Source: an alpha proteobacterium L41A (lineage in GTDB: Bacteria; Pseudomonadota; Alphaproteobacteria; Caulobacterales; Caulobacteraceae). Taken from it: a stretch of 64,000 nt of DNA. How positions within the stretch are numbered: position 1 is the stretch's first letter; every line of letters begins with the position of its first letter. Below, piece by piece: positions 1 through 9,255 of the stretch. The notes under the pieces are model-generated. The model had not been told where the DNA came from. It searched no databases and saw only the letters and a program-made list of their open reading frames with translations. Location: NCBI GenBank assembly GCA_000335735.1, contig AMYY01000018.1:1-64000 (forward strand). Reading direction: 5' to 3'. The translations under genes and the position numbers were made by a program.

Positions 1-73
1 CATCTACGGTACTGTTGAAGAGGACGGCGCGGCCCTGCTCATGTTCTGGTCGACCGTAGAACTGATGGCGTAG
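1..73 (+). CDS. Possible 3' end of an unknown gene, cut by the window edge
   Basis: The frame beginning at base 2 is open for 23 codons from the left edge and ends in TAG at 71-73. The translated end (IYGTVEEDGAALLMFWSTVE, then LMA) reads like ordinary protein, but it is too short to assign to a family. If real, it is the C-terminus of a plus-strand gene converging on the glycosyltransferase that ends at 279. The roughly 205 bases between 74 and 278 show no convincing gene or terminator. Confidence 0.25.
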   Translation, partial: IYGTVEEDGAALLMFWSTVELMA

Positions 74-278
74 TGTTCCGCGGCGTACGCGATGACTAGC
101 GCCATGGCGCACGGCGCGCGGTGCAATGGGATATCTAGCAGGCAGAAGCGCTCGGTGTCTGGAGGGGTGCGCCCGCCATCTCACTGAGGTTGGTCGCCAA
201 GATGGTAGTAACGAGATTAGGATTGTCAGAATCATCTCGCTCGGTCCGACGGAGCCTAACCGGCCATCGGCCCGCCGT

Positions 279-2435
279 TCACACCGACCCCATCTCCGGT
301 TGACCTGAAGGGCGCATTCCGACCCTATCCAGCCAGTCTGTGGCCTGTTCAGCCGACACAGCCCGGATGCCGTCAAATGGACGGGCAGAACCCGTTATCC
401 AGTGACAATTCACTGCTGGATCCCGCATCATCTCGTCACCCCAAATCCGCTTCAGGGTCATCAGTTCCGCTAAATCCCAAGCCATTTTTCCGCGAGTGTC
501 GTTAAGGCCTCGCGTACGAGATTCGTGGTGGATAGCCTCGATATCGGCTGCGTAAATAACCTTCATGCCTTGGCTGCGCGCCCGAAGGCAATAATCGACA
601 TCGTTGTATGCGATGGCGAAGTTCAACTCGTCAAACCCACCTAGCATCTGATGGGTCTGGCGTCGAACCGCGATAAATGCGCCCGTGACAGCAGCCACAG
701 ATCGCGTCCTCAGCCATCGCGCGCTGGGGCCCCCGTCGCTCTCCGATACGCCAAGCCCTTCATGCCGGGGGGTGCCTCCACCCAGACCGAGAACCACGCC
801 GCCGTGCTGCAGGGTTCGGTCCGGATAGAGCAGACGGGCCCCTACTAAGCCGACGTCATCCTGAGCGAGGTATGTGGAAATCCGATCGTCCCACCCCTGG
901 GTCAGCATTTCCGTATCATTGTTCAGGAAGAGCAGGTTGGGCTCCGACGCCGCCTCGACCGCAAGATTGTTGATGCGCGCCCAGTTGAAAGGTTCATCGA
1001 CGGTCATGACAGAAAACCGTCCACTCATCTGGCCCTCTAGAAAGAACCCGCGCGTGTCAGCCTCTATGCTTCGATTGTCCACTATCATGATTCTGACCCG
1101 CTCCGGAAGGCGCGCCTTATCGAGCAGGCTGTCAATGCAGGCGGACAGCATTTCGCAGGCGTCACGCGTGGGAATGACAACCTTTATCGGGCTATCATCT
1201 ACAGTCGATGCGACGTGGACGGGCGAGGGCCGTCGCAAGACCTCCAGATAACCGTCGGCAGCTTCTTGCGGCGACGGAAGGCCCATCCTGGCTTGGGGCG
1301 ACAGCCGTTTCACACTCGCCAAGACCAGCGGAATATTGACGGCGTCGCCCTTCTGGGCCAACGCTGCAAGGGCGTCTCTCACGGAGGCATCGCCCGGAGA
1401 TGACGGCGCGTGCGCCTGCTTCCAAAGCACGGCGGCCGGTAGATCCGGAACTGTCCTTAGATCATATACATCTGGCGCGGCGAAGAAGACTGGATCGGCG
1501 CGGATTTCGCCTTGCGGCCAAGCCTCTGTGAGATGGTCGTGATCGGAATAGACCGCGCCGGCGCCTGTCCGGTCTGCGCCGAACACCAGCCAAGCCAAGG
1601 CGGTCGGCCGAAAGACGACGCCGGCGTCAGTCGTCACTACGAAAGCCGCGTCGCCGGTCGGTGAGAGGTCGTTGGACCATCGAATACGAGGTTCCATCAA
1701 GGCCAGCGAAGCGACCGGATGCGACTCCAGGAAACCATCAAGCGTGACTACGGCTGTCCAAGTGGTCAACGTCTGGTCGACCAAGGACAGCAGGCTGGCC
1801 CGCAGTCGGTCAGGCGACACGCCGCGGCCGTCGATCAGGACGAGGACCGAGGCTGACGGCCTGCCGGGCGGGTGGGTTACGGCCTGTGCGCGGCAGAACT
1901 GATCATAGAAGGCGAGAGGGGCGATCGATGCGTCGACGGCGGCCGCTATGGCGTCGTCGATGTCTCGCGAGACGACCAGCAGACGATTCAGGCCGCCCGG
2001 ATCGCCGCCGCCTAGCGGCAAGAGACCGCGCGCCCCGGCCGCGATCAGGCCTTCTCGCGCCACGCGATGTCCGGGACTAAGGTCGAGCGCCGCCTTCAGG
2101 GCGTCGACAGCTTCGCCATTCCGTCCTTGGGTGATCAGAAGATGGCCGAGCTGCGTCCAAGCCTCCGCATTGGGGCGCAACGCGATTGCGTGGCGGTAGG
2201 CGCTTTCGGCCGCCTCATGCTCGCCCGCCTGCTTGCGCATGTTGCCCAGTTGTATCCACGATCCAACCCGTTTGGGCCTCATGCCCGCATGGGTCTGGAA
2301 CAGCTCCGCCGCCTCGCGCCATCGTCCCTGGTCACGCGCCGTCTCGGCCTGTCCCCGTATGAGGTTCGCCCGCCGCCGGCCGCCGGCCTGTCCAACAGGC
2401 ATGGTGGTAAGTCGCGACCACAATCCTGACTTCAT
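279..2435 (-). CDS. TPR-containing family 2 glycosyltransferase (718 aa), first GT module degenerate
   Basis: Probably a cytoplasmic sugar transferase for the surface polysaccharide. An N-terminal TPR-like stretch (about residues 25-130, e.g. SWIQLGNMRKQAGEHEAAES) is followed by a GT2-like module at about 195-400 and a second, intact GT2 module at about 410-640. The second has VVIPTRD, FLNNDTEML as the metal/sugar-nucleotide motif, and NDVDYCLR. In the first module the expected VDDGS and DHDD motifs are replaced (VVTLDGF, VTTDAG), so it is probably inactive or structural. An upstream-extended frame exists, but the start at 2435 is preferred because its ATG overlaps the stop of the upstream paralogue as ATGA, which implies translational coupling. 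The sugar and acceptor cannot be told from sequence. Confidence 0.85.
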   Translation of the reverse strand: MKSGLWSRLTTMPVGQAGGRRRANLIRGQAETARDQGRWREAAELFQTHAGMRPKRVGSWIQLGNMRKQAGEHEAAESAYRHAIALRPNAEAWTQLGHLLITQGRNGEAVDALKAALDLSPGHRVAREGLIAAGARGLLPLGGGDPGGLNRLLVVSRDIDDAIAAAVDASIAPLAFYDQFCRAQAVTHPPGRPSASVLVLIDGRGVSPDRLRASLLSLVDQTLTTWTAVVTLDGFLESHPVASLALMEPRIRWSNDLSPTGDAAFVVTTDAGVVFRPTALAWLVFGADRTGAGAVYSDHDHLTEAWPQGEIRADPVFFAAPDVYDLRTVPDLPAAVLWKQAHAPSSPGDASVRDALAALAQKGDAVNIPLVLASVKRLSPQARMGLPSPQEAADGYLEVLRRPSPVHVASTVDDSPIKVVIPTRDACEMLSACIDSLLDKARLPERVRIMIVDNRSIEADTRGFFLEGQMSGRFSVMTVDEPFNWARINNLAVEAASEPNLLFLNNDTEMLTQGWDDRISTYLAQDDVGLVGARLLYPDRTLQHGGVVLGLGGGTPRHEGLGVSESDGGPSARWLRTRSVAAVTGAFIAVRRQTHQMLGGFDELNFAIAYNDVDYCLRARSQGMKVIYAADIEAIHHESRTRGLNDTRGKMAWDLAELMTLKRIWGDEMMRDPAVNCHWITGSARPFDGIRAVSAEQATDWLDRVGMRPSGQPEMGSV

Positions 2436-4867
2436 GGGACGGCCTTTCCCGGCGCTTTCGTCACGCGATAGCGCAGCGTTGCGACATCGGGATGCTCGAC
2501 CTGGTGATCGCGATCCAGCGACAGCATCGGATTGTACCAGGGGTCCCCCGCCGAGATCAAACCGGCCCACCGCTCTGCGAAATAGGCTGCGTCCTCCGGG
2601 TGAGCGAGTTGCCCGCTTGACGATCTGGTCGCCGACTCGTGGTGCATGAGCACTGACCAGCCGTCGACAATCACGCTGAAGCCCTGCGCACGCACGCGCA
2701 GACATAGGTCGGTGTCGTTGAAGCCGACTGCCAGACTTTCATCGAACCCGCCGACGCCCTGAAACACGTTCTTTCTCATCATCAGGCACGCCCCAGTCAC
2801 AGCCGACCAATCTCGAACCGCCGTCAGGCTGCAATTGTAGCCGGGATTGCGTCGGCCATTCACGACCAGGGGCTCGAACTTCATCGCATGTTCGGCATAA
2901 CCGCCTGGTCCAAGGAAGACGCCCGCATGCTGGATGCGGTTGTCAGGATAGATTAGAATTGGCCCCACAGCACCGACGTCTTCCTGAGAGGCCAACGCGC
3001 GAAGCCGCTCGAGCCAGCCGACGTCCAGCGCCTGGATGTCGTTGTTAAGGAACAGGACGAAACGGTGGTCCCCCGCGAAGGCGGAGACTGCCAGATTGTT
3101 CATCTTCGAATAGTTGAAAGGCCCGCTGAAACGCATCACCCGGACGCAATGGGTCATGCTGGATAAAAGCTCGGCCAACTCGAGCTCTCGCGAATCGTGG
3201 TCGATAACCACAATGTCCAAGTCTTCGGCCCTGCAGGTGCTGAAAAGGGACGACAAACACTGACGTAGCAGGTCGGCGCGATCCTTTGTCGGGATGATCA
3301 CAAGCACGCGCCCGCCGGGGTCATGGGTGTCGAGCCGATAGGTGTTGAACGTCTCACCGGCCGTGACGCGCGCAGCAGCGCCCCGTCTTTGCAAGTGGCG
3401 GCCCATGGCGGCCAGCGTCGCCCCCGTTACTTTGTCCTCCAGCCTGTGGCCGGAACTGTCCGCATGGGTGCGCCACCGGTAGAGAACGCCGGGCTGATGA
3501 GCGATGTTTTGCGCCGCGTCGATCATACGCAGAACAAAGTCAATGTCCGCGGACGCCGGCAAGGTGTCGTCCCAACCCGCCAAGGCCAGGGTGCGCCTAA
3601 CACAGACGGGATGAACGAAATAGGGATGGCTGAGATAATAGCGCCATGAAAAGGCGGGTCGCGCCATGATCGACCTTAGGTCGTCCAGATCGCGTCCCGT
3701 GACGGCTTCGTCGCCATAGAGGACGTCCGCGCCGGAAGACGCCGCAAACGACAGCAGACGGATCGCCTCGGGCTCCAGACGATCGTCGTGATCCAGGAAA
3801 AGAACATAGTCCCCTTCGGCCGCCCTCAATCCAATATTGATCGCGGCGGCGGTTCCCTGGGGCTCGCCGGTCGTGATCAGGGTGATGCGGTGATCTTGCG
3901 CAGCCGTTCGGCGCAGCAGGCTTTTGAGGTCGGCGTTTGATGAACCATCGTCAACGATGATCCATCGCCAAGACGCTTCGGTCTGGCGAAGAACGCCCTG
4001 CACACTTTCCGCGAACCAGGCAGGATCGACATCATGGACAGGCGTGATGATCGAGATCATCGGCCCGCCCGCTTCTGTCGGCGGCGGCACGGCGCGTTCC
4101 AACCACTGAGCGATCCCTCTCATGGAGCCGATGTCGAAAGGAGAGGCCGCCAGGGGCGCGTGAGAATCCACGCGCTCGACGACTACGCTCAAAGCATCGC
4201 CGGCTTTGATGAAGGGACCGAGTCCGAAGCTGAAGCCGCAGACGGGCACATCGGACAGCCCCAGTTCCACGATGTCCGGTCTGACGAGATCGGCCTGCAC
4301 GCGCCCGACGATCATTCCCGCTACGGATATGTTCAATGCCACCGGATCGGCGGGTCGATCCGGATTCCAGGCCCATCCTTCTATGGCTACTCCGCGCAGG
4401 CCTTCGACGGCGCCAATGATGCGCTCGTGGGCGGCGAGGCCTTTCGACTGCTCGGAGGCAAGAAACGCGATCAAATCATCGCGGGTGAGATGAAAGCCGG
4501 CGTCGGGGTCCCGATCTCGGCGCCACGCCTCGATATAGTAGCGGCAAGCCTGAAGGGGGTCCCCGCGCCTTCGACTGAGCTCGGCTCGCATTCGCGGCCC
4601 CACCCCTGCGTCAGGCATCAAACGGCTCACCTCCGAATAGGCACGATCGGCCTCTTCCAGTCGACCGCTTTCCTTGAGCATGTTGCCCAGCCGCAGCCAG
4701 ACCGCCGCATGTGCGGGCCGTTTCATCAGATGGCGCCGGTAAGCGTCGGCCGCCGCCGCCCAATCCTTTCGATCGCGCGCGGCGTCCCCGGCTAGGCGGT
4801 CGAGATCACGGCTGGAACGGCCGCCCCAAAGGGCCGTCAGCCAGGCGAGAGAAGAAACAGGTTTCAA
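2432..4867 (-). CDS. TPR-containing double GT2 glycosyltransferase (811 aa)
   Basis: A paralogue of the gene downstream, with both GT2 modules apparently intact. It has an N-terminal TPR-like segment (about 20-110), a beta-rich module near 145-215 (IEGWAWNPDRP ... CGFSFGLGP), a first GT-A domain from about 269 (SIITPVHD, VVDDGSS, LFLDHDDRLEP near 354) and a second from about 520 (VIIPTKDR, FLNNDIQAL near 605, NDTDLCLR near 713). The start codon is TTG at 4867, with a GGAG about 10 bases upstream. It lies divergent from rmlC and overlaps the next gene by ATGA. Two catalytic modules suggest addition of two different sugars or linkages in polymer or oligosaccharide assembly; which ones is unknown. 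Confidence 0.85.
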   Translation of the reverse strand: MKPVSSLAWLTALWGGRSSRDLDRLAGDAARDRKDWAAAADAYRRHLMKRPAHAAVWLRLGNMLKESGRLEEADRAYSEVSRLMPDAGVGPRMRAELSRRRGDPLQACRYYIEAWRRDRDPDAGFHLTRDDLIAFLASEQSKGLAAHERIIGAVEGLRGVAIEGWAWNPDRPADPVALNISVAGMIVGRVQADLVRPDIVELGLSDVPVCGFSFGLGPFIKAGDALSVVVERVDSHAPLAASPFDIGSMRGIAQWLERAVPPPTEAGGPMISIITPVHDVDPAWFAESVQGVLRQTEASWRWIIVDDGSSNADLKSLLRRTAAQDHRITLITTGEPQGTAAAINIGLRAAEGDYVLFLDHDDRLEPEAIRLLSFAASSGADVLYGDEAVTGRDLDDLRSIMARPAFSWRYYLSHPYFVHPVCVRRTLALAGWDDTLPASADIDFVLRMIDAAQNIAHQPGVLYRWRTHADSSGHRLEDKVTGATLAAMGRHLQRRGAAARVTAGETFNTYRLDTHDPGGRVLVIIPTKDRADLLRQCLSSLFSTCRAEDLDIVVIDHDSRELELAELLSSMTHCVRVMRFSGPFNYSKMNNLAVSAFAGDHRFVLFLNNDIQALDVGWLERLRALASQEDVGAVGPILIYPDNRIQHAGVFLGPGGYAEHAMKFEPLVVNGRRNPGYNCSLTAVRDWSAVTGACLMMRKNVFQGVGGFDESLAVGFNDTDLCLRVRAQGFSVIVDGWSVLMHHESATRSSSGQLAHPEDAAYFAERWAGLISAGDPWYNPMLSLDRDHQVEHPDVATLRYRVTKAPGKAVP

Positions 4868-4962
4868 ATCAGCCGCTCCGGCTCAGGCGGACATTCCCTC
4901 CGGTTTGACTTGACCGAGATCGCAGAGCGCGGCCTAGAGAGACATATTCTCACGGAGTTATC

Positions 4963-5526
4963 ATGGATTCGCCGGTCAAACTCATCAAAACCCGTCGTTT
5001 CAGAGACGACCGCGGCTGGTTTTCCGAAACCTGGTCGCAAACGCGTTACGAATCGCTTGGCGTAACCTGTGCCTTTGTCCAAGACAATCAATCGCGGTCC
5101 ACCTTTGTCGGCACGATCCGCGGAATTCATTTCCAGCGCCCTCCTCACGCTCAGGACAAGCTGGTCAGATGCCTGAAAGGTGCGGTCTTGGATTACGCCG
5201 TCGACCTCAGAAGGGGTTCGCCCACGTACGGTAAGCATGTCGCGGCGGAACTGACCGAGGACAACGGTGACCAGCTGTTCATTCCCGTCGGTTTCGGCCA
5301 CGCCTTCGTCACCCTGACTCCCAACGCCGAAATCGCCTATAAGTGCTCCGACGGTTACGCCCCGGACTGCGACGGCGGCGTCTTGTGGAGCGATCCGGCT
5401 CTGGGGATAGACTGGCCCTTGCCGACGACGGGTCCGGTTCTGTCGGACAAGGACAAGAGCTTGCCACTTCTGTCGCAATTCGAAAGCCCCTTCGCCTACG
5501 ACGGACGACCGCTCGTCGATCTCTGA
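4963..5526 (+). CDS. rfbC: dTDP-4-dehydrorhamnose 3,5-epimerase RmlC (187 aa)
   Basis: Converts dTDP-4-keto-6-deoxyglucose to dTDP-4-keto-L-rhamnose, the third step of dTDP-L-rhamnose synthesis. The family motifs are all present: FRDDRGWFSETW near the N-terminus, RGIHFQ with the catalytic histidine at about residue 56, DLRRGSPTYG, IPVGFGHAF, and YKCSDGYAP with the active-site tyrosine region. Length is normal for RmlC. The ATG start follows a short A/G-rich leader. The gene stands alone, facing away from the glycosyltransferases and about 12 kb from its pathway partners rfbB-rfbD-rfbA at 17272-20091. It probably serves the same pathway. Confidence 0.95.
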   Translation: MDSPVKLIKTRRFRDDRGWFSETWSQTRYESLGVTCAFVQDNQSRSTFVGTIRGIHFQRPPHAQDKLVRCLKGAVLDYAVDLRRGSPTYGKHVAAELTEDNGDQLFIPVGFGHAFVTLTPNAEIAYKCSDGYAPDCDGGVLWSDPALGIDWPLPTTGPVLSDKDKSLPLLSQFESPFAYDGRPLVDL

Positions 5527-5542
5527 TCGACAAATGCGGCGA

Positions 5543-5571
5543 CGCCCGGCGGACTGATGGCCGGCCGGGCG
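5543..5571. terminator. Inverted repeat between convergent rmlC and the 5578-6456 gene
   Basis: A perfect 8-base stem (CGCCCGGC at 5543-5550 and GCCGGGCG at 5564-5571) with a 13-base loop lies in the 51-base gap between two converging genes. There is no T-run on either side, so it may act as a bidirectional GC hairpin rather than a classic intrinsic terminator. Confidence 0.45.
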
Positions 5572-5577
5572 TATGGA

Positions 5578-6456
5578 TCAGTCGGGCTTGGGGTTGTCTG
5601 CAAGGCGCTCGACCCGACAGCCTTGAAACTCCATCCGCCCAACGAAATGCGCGTTGGAGGCCCAGATCCTGAGCTCCGCCGGGCCGGGGAAGGTCCAGGC
5701 ATGGTCAAGCACGACCTCATAGCCGCCCGACATCTGCAGCATGACCTCCAGCGTCTCAAGATCCTCGCCGACGCCCCACTCGAACTTGAGATAGAGATCG
5801 CTGCCTTCTGTCTCGACCGCGAAACGGGCCGCGATGCGCCATCGCCCCGCAGGAAGGTCGTAGCGGGGACCGTGAACCACCACGCGTCCGCGTCCCGTCA
5901 GATCGACATTTGGCGGCGCGAACCCCGCCTTGGCGGGATTCTTGAAGATGAAAGCGCCTGTGGGCCATTCGGCGGCCGCTCCTGGCGCGGGGATCGGCCG
6001 ATCATAGACCCTCAGGGGCCCAGCGTCGGCGCGCGGTGAAGGCTCGGAGATGTTCGCGGATCGGACAACCCCCCCCAAGCCGGGAAAATCCAGCGCCTCG
6101 GCGGACGAGTCGAGAGAGTGCGCGCCTTTCTCCAGGAGCCAAGCCTGGGCGGCGAGTTGCCCAGCCAGCAGCTTGTAGCCCTTTCTGACCGCATGCGACA
6201 TGCGCCCCAGCATCGTGTCCACCGTCGTCTGCAGGCCGGCGGTCAGGACCACCCACTCCGCATCGCCGAACGCGCGCGCTTCGGCCGCGTCGCTGACGAT
6301 CAGCACATGCCCGACCGCATTGGTGGAAGACAGGCGGTCCACCGATTTTGATACGGCGTATCCAGCCTTGGCAGACGCCTCGAGCACGGCATCCCGCCAC
6401 GCCGCCTCGGTCGGCGACGGCAGAAGCAGCACGCCCAGTTTGAAAATCTCGCTCAT
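5578..6456 (-). CDS. Unknown protein coupled to the capsule export ATPase (292 aa)
   Basis: Not recognised. Its start overlaps the stop of the KpsT-like ATPase as ATGA, so it is the last gene of the export operon and is probably made in step with it. No signal peptide or membrane span is obvious. The first 130 residues look alpha/beta (LGVLLLPSPTEA ... HVLIVSDAAEARAFGDAEWV), reminiscent of a nucleotide- or sugar-binding Rossmann-like fold. The C-terminal 130 residues (from about FIFKNPAKAGF) are beta-rich and end with RMEFQGCRVERL, resembling a carbohydrate-binding jelly-roll. That domain split is inference. A role in polymer recognition, chain-length control or modification before export would fit the context. 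Confidence 0.7.
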   Translation of the reverse strand: MSEIFKLGVLLLPSPTEAAWRDAVLEASAKAGYAVSKSVDRLSSTNAVGHVLIVSDAAEARAFGDAEWVVLTAGLQTTVDTMLGRMSHAVRKGYKLLAGQLAAQAWLLEKGAHSLDSSAEALDFPGLGGVVRSANISEPSPRADAGPLRVYDRPIPAPGAAAEWPTGAFIFKNPAKAGFAPPNVDLTGRGRVVVHGPRYDLPAGRWRIAARFAVETEGSDLYLKFEWGVGEDLETLEVMLQMSGGYEVVLDHAWTFPGPAELRIWASNAHFVGRMEFQGCRVERLADNPKPD

Positions 6457-7136
6457 GAGGCGCGGAGCCAGCTGTAGATGTCGATGGCCTCACGCACGTC
6501 GTCGAACATCTTCACACGCCCGCTTTCGATGATGAGGACGCGCTGACAATGTTTCTCGATCAACCGCATGTCATGCGACGCCATGATGAAGGCGCGATCC
6601 GCTCGATGTTCGAACAGTTCCTCGCGGCATTTGCGCTGGAAGCGCGCGTCACCTACAGCCACCAACTCATCGATGAGATAGCAGTCGAACTCGATCGTCA
6701 GCGACAGCCCGAAGGCGAGGCGGGCCCGCATCCCCGACGAGTAGTGCTTCACCGGCAGCGCCAGCTTCGACCCCAGCTCAGCAAAGCCGTCGACCCGGCG
6801 CAACATCTCGTCGAAATCGCGGTTGTAGAGCCGGGATAAAAACCTGATGTTGTCACGTCCGGACAGGCTGCCCTGAAATCCGCCTGAAAAGCCGATCGGC
6901 CAAGAATTGGTCATACGCCAATCGATCCTGCCTTCCGACGAACCCAGCGCCCCGCCCAGAATCTTGATCAACGTCGACTTGCCCTGACCATTACGGCCGA
7001 GAATCGCCAGCCGGTCTTGTCGTCCGACCGTGAAGGATAGATTGGAGAACAGCGGCTTCCCGCCAGGAGCGTGCTTATAGGTCTTTCCCAGACCTGACAC
7101 CTCTAGGCCGACACCGCCTGGTGCTTCGCGCGTCAA
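6453..7136 (-). CDS. kpsT: Capsular polysaccharide ABC transporter ATP-binding protein, KpsT-like (227 aa)
   Basis: The ATPase subunit of an ABC-2 polysaccharide exporter; it powers export of finished capsule-type polymer across the inner membrane. Walker A is GRNGQGKST at about 48-55, the signature is YSSGM at 132-136, Walker B is CYLIDE at 152-157 and the H-loop histidine is at about 188 (ASHD). Length and the short C-terminus match KpsT/CtrD-type ATPases, not the longer Wzt type with a carbohydrate-binding tail. It overlaps the KpsE-like gene upstream (ATGA at 7133-7136) and the unknown gene downstream (ATGA at 6453-6456). Confidence 0.93.
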   Translation of the reverse strand: MTREAPGGVGLEVSGLGKTYKHAPGGKPLFSNLSFTVGRQDRLAILGRNGQGKSTLIKILGGALGSSEGRIDWRMTNSWPIGFSGGFQGSLSGRDNIRFLSRLYNRDFDEMLRRVDGFAELGSKLALPVKHYSSGMRARLAFGLSLTIEFDCYLIDELVAVGDARFQRKCREELFEHRADRAFIMASHDMRLIEKHCQRVLIIESGRVKMFDDVREAIDIYSWLRAS

Positions 7137-8302
7137 ACTTGTCGGTGCTCTCTAAGTCCGGCCCAGACCAACCATCCAATTCCGTAAATCAACATCGTTG
7201 TGATGAAGACGACCAGGATGGCCATAAGACGGCGAGGTTCGCTTGGGGCGTCTGGGCGGCTGGGATTCACTACCCGCTCCAGATACAACTTCTGACGTCG
7301 CGCATCGATGCGCGCAGAGTCGAGACCGGCACTGGCGGCGGCAAGCGCACGGTCCGCCATGGTGCGCTCGGCCTCCAGGGCTTCATAGCCCCCGACCTTG
7401 GTGGCCAGCGACCCGGCGTTTCCTGCCACCTTTTGCCGCTCGATAGCCAATTGACTGCGGAACGCAGCAAGGCGTGCGTCGATCGACGACAATTGTGGGC
7501 TTTGCGGCGCCTGGCTGGAAATCTGAGCCCGCTCCGCTTGAAGCGTTGCAATGGTGGTGGACAGTTCGGCGATGATGCCGGTATTTTCCGCCGCCGCCGA
7601 CATCGGATCGACGATTCCTTCGCGATTTCTGAACATATTCAGCCGCGACTGCACATTGCGAAGACGTTGTTCAGCTTCGATCACCGCGCGTTCCGCGTCG
7701 TCAACGGCTCGGGCTGACGCGCGGTTGTTCAGCCGGTTGACCAAGCGCTCGCCACCGTCAAGCATGGCGGCGTTGATCGCCTGGGCGTCGGCAGGATCGA
7801 ACGCCTGAACACGCAGCGTGCTGATGCCGGTTGAAGATTCGTAGCCGACCGTGACGAACTTCTGCAGCGCTTTAAACAGGCCTTCACGAGAGGTGTCAGC
7901 GCCAAATTTTGGATAACGAGACAACGGATCCACACCCGGCCGAGCCAGAACCGCAGCAACGTCGAACGATTTTGACAGATCACTGAGGGAGTCGCGCGAC
8001 TGAATATATTCATGGACAGCGAAAGCATCGGTAGCATTCGACGACAGGCCGACGCCCTGCAAGGCGACGCCTAATGTGGAGGGCTGCTCCTGAGACGCAG
8101 CGCGGACGATGAAGCGGGCTTCTGAAACGTAGCGCGGCGAAACGATAAACAGAAAGTAGATGGCCGTCGCGAGCGTCGGCAAGGCCACCACGACCAAGAA
8201 CGCCAGCGGCACGCGCTTCCAAAACGTATGCCGTCGAGCAGCATTGGAGGGCGGACGATCGCCCTCGCTCGGGCCGAGATAAGTGATCCGTGATTCAGCC
8301 AT
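7133..8302 (-). CDS. kpsE: Capsule export inner-membrane protein, KpsE/Wzz type (389 aa)
   Basis: A polysaccharide co-polymerase-type protein that links the inner-membrane exporter to the periplasm. It has a transmembrane segment at about 31-53 (PLAFLVVVALPTLATAIYFL), a periplasmic Wzz-like region with SPRYVSEARFIVR just after it, a long helical coiled-coil region (about 200-340, rich in A, E, R, L and Q), a PSRPDAPSEPRR motif and a second transmembrane segment near the C-terminus (LMAILVVFITTMLIYGIGWL). This N-TM/coiled-coil/C-TM layout is typical of KpsE/CtrB/BexC. It lies 38 bases downstream of the KpsM-like permease and overlaps kpsT. Confidence 0.88.
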   Translation of the reverse strand: MAESRITYLGPSEGDRPPSNAARRHTFWKRVPLAFLVVVALPTLATAIYFLFIVSPRYVSEARFIVRAASQEQPSTLGVALQGVGLSSNATDAFAVHEYIQSRDSLSDLSKSFDVAAVLARPGVDPLSRYPKFGADTSREGLFKALQKFVTVGYESSTGISTLRVQAFDPADAQAINAAMLDGGERLVNRLNNRASARAVDDAERAVIEAEQRLRNVQSRLNMFRNREGIVDPMSAAAENTGIIAELSTTIATLQAERAQISSQAPQSPQLSSIDARLAAFRSQLAIERQKVAGNAGSLATKVGGYEALEAERTMADRALAAASAGLDSARIDARRQKLYLERVVNPSRPDAPSEPRRLMAILVVFITTMLIYGIGWLVWAGLREHRQV

Positions 8303-8340
8303 GCAATCTAGTCGCCGACGGCGCCTCTCTATCGATACGC

Positions 8341-9117
8341 CTAGTCGGCATCCAGATGCTCCTTCGCACGAGCAAGCAGCAACAATCCAAACAGAATGAG
8401 AATACCGCCGCAGAACGCGGGATAGAGAAGACTATAATGCGTCTCGACAAACTCGCCAAACACACCCGCGCGGATCATTTCGACGGGATGCGGCAAGGGC
8501 ATGGCCAGATAGACGGCCCGATAGCTAGCCGGAATCCAAGCAGCCATCGCAAAAACGCCCGAGAAGGGCAAAACCGCATACAGCATTATCGGTACGATAC
8601 GCTCCAGAATTTCGAACTCGGCCGCTAACGCACTCAGCACCATCGCGATGCCCATTGACAGAATGAACAGCGAGAACCATCCCCAGTAGACAAGCAGAAG
8701 GTTCTGCGGCGGACCAACTTGGCCCAGAAACACCAACGCGACATAGATTATGAAGAATGCTAGAGTTGAACCACAAAACTCTAGAGCGTACCGCGCCATG
8801 TAGACATGCAGGATACTAATGGTCTTGTGGTACAATAGACCCGTGTTTCCACTCACGGCGGCCATGCTGTATGACACCATGTGCCTGAACATAATCAGAC
8901 ACATGTATCCCGTCATCACAAACGGCGCAATCCGAATGCCGTGCTGGTAGGGCGCCTTGATGAACGACCACAGGATGATAATGGCAATCGTGAACATCAA
9001 TGGCTCGCCGACCAACCAGAAGAAGCCCAAACCGCGGCGGCCGTACCGCGTGATGATCTCGCGTAATATTAGCGAAACGACGATGTTGATGTGATGGGTG
9101 ACCGATTTGACGATCAT
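8341..9117 (-). CDS. kpsM: Capsular polysaccharide ABC-2 permease, KpsM-like (258 aa)
   Basis: The transmembrane subunit that forms the polymer channel with the KpsT-like ATPase. The N-terminus has the amphipathic REIITRYGRRGLGFFW motif typical of KpsM/CtrC permeases, followed by about six hydrophobic segments (e.g. LMFTIAIIILWSF, LAFFIIYVALVFLG, LFILSMGIAMVLSALA, IVPIMLYAVLPFSGVFAMA and GGILILFGLLLLA). PLPHPVEMIRAGVFGEF near the C-terminus is also a family feature. The ATG start is at 9117. The 138-base gap to the KpsS-like gene upstream could hold its own promoter or just be leader. Confidence 0.92.
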   Translation of the reverse strand: MIVKSVTHHINIVVSLILREIITRYGRRGLGFFWLVGEPLMFTIAIIILWSFIKAPYQHGIRIAPFVMTGYMCLIMFRHMVSYSMAAVSGNTGLLYHKTISILHVYMARYALEFCGSTLAFFIIYVALVFLGQVGPPQNLLLVYWGWFSLFILSMGIAMVLSALAAEFEILERIVPIMLYAVLPFSGVFAMAAWIPASYRAVYLAMPLPHPVEMIRAGVFGEFVETHYSLLYPAFCGGILILFGLLLLARAKEHLDAD

Positions 9118-9255
9118 TAGGCCGCGACCTTGTGTAGAACGCGTCCTGCGGAGAGTCTTTCAATCACTGTGAAACATCAATCGATCTGGGCTCCGCCCCG
9201 GAGAAGGTGGCCATACGCCTTCGCCGGTTTGTGGGCAAGCCGCGAGGTAGTCACA

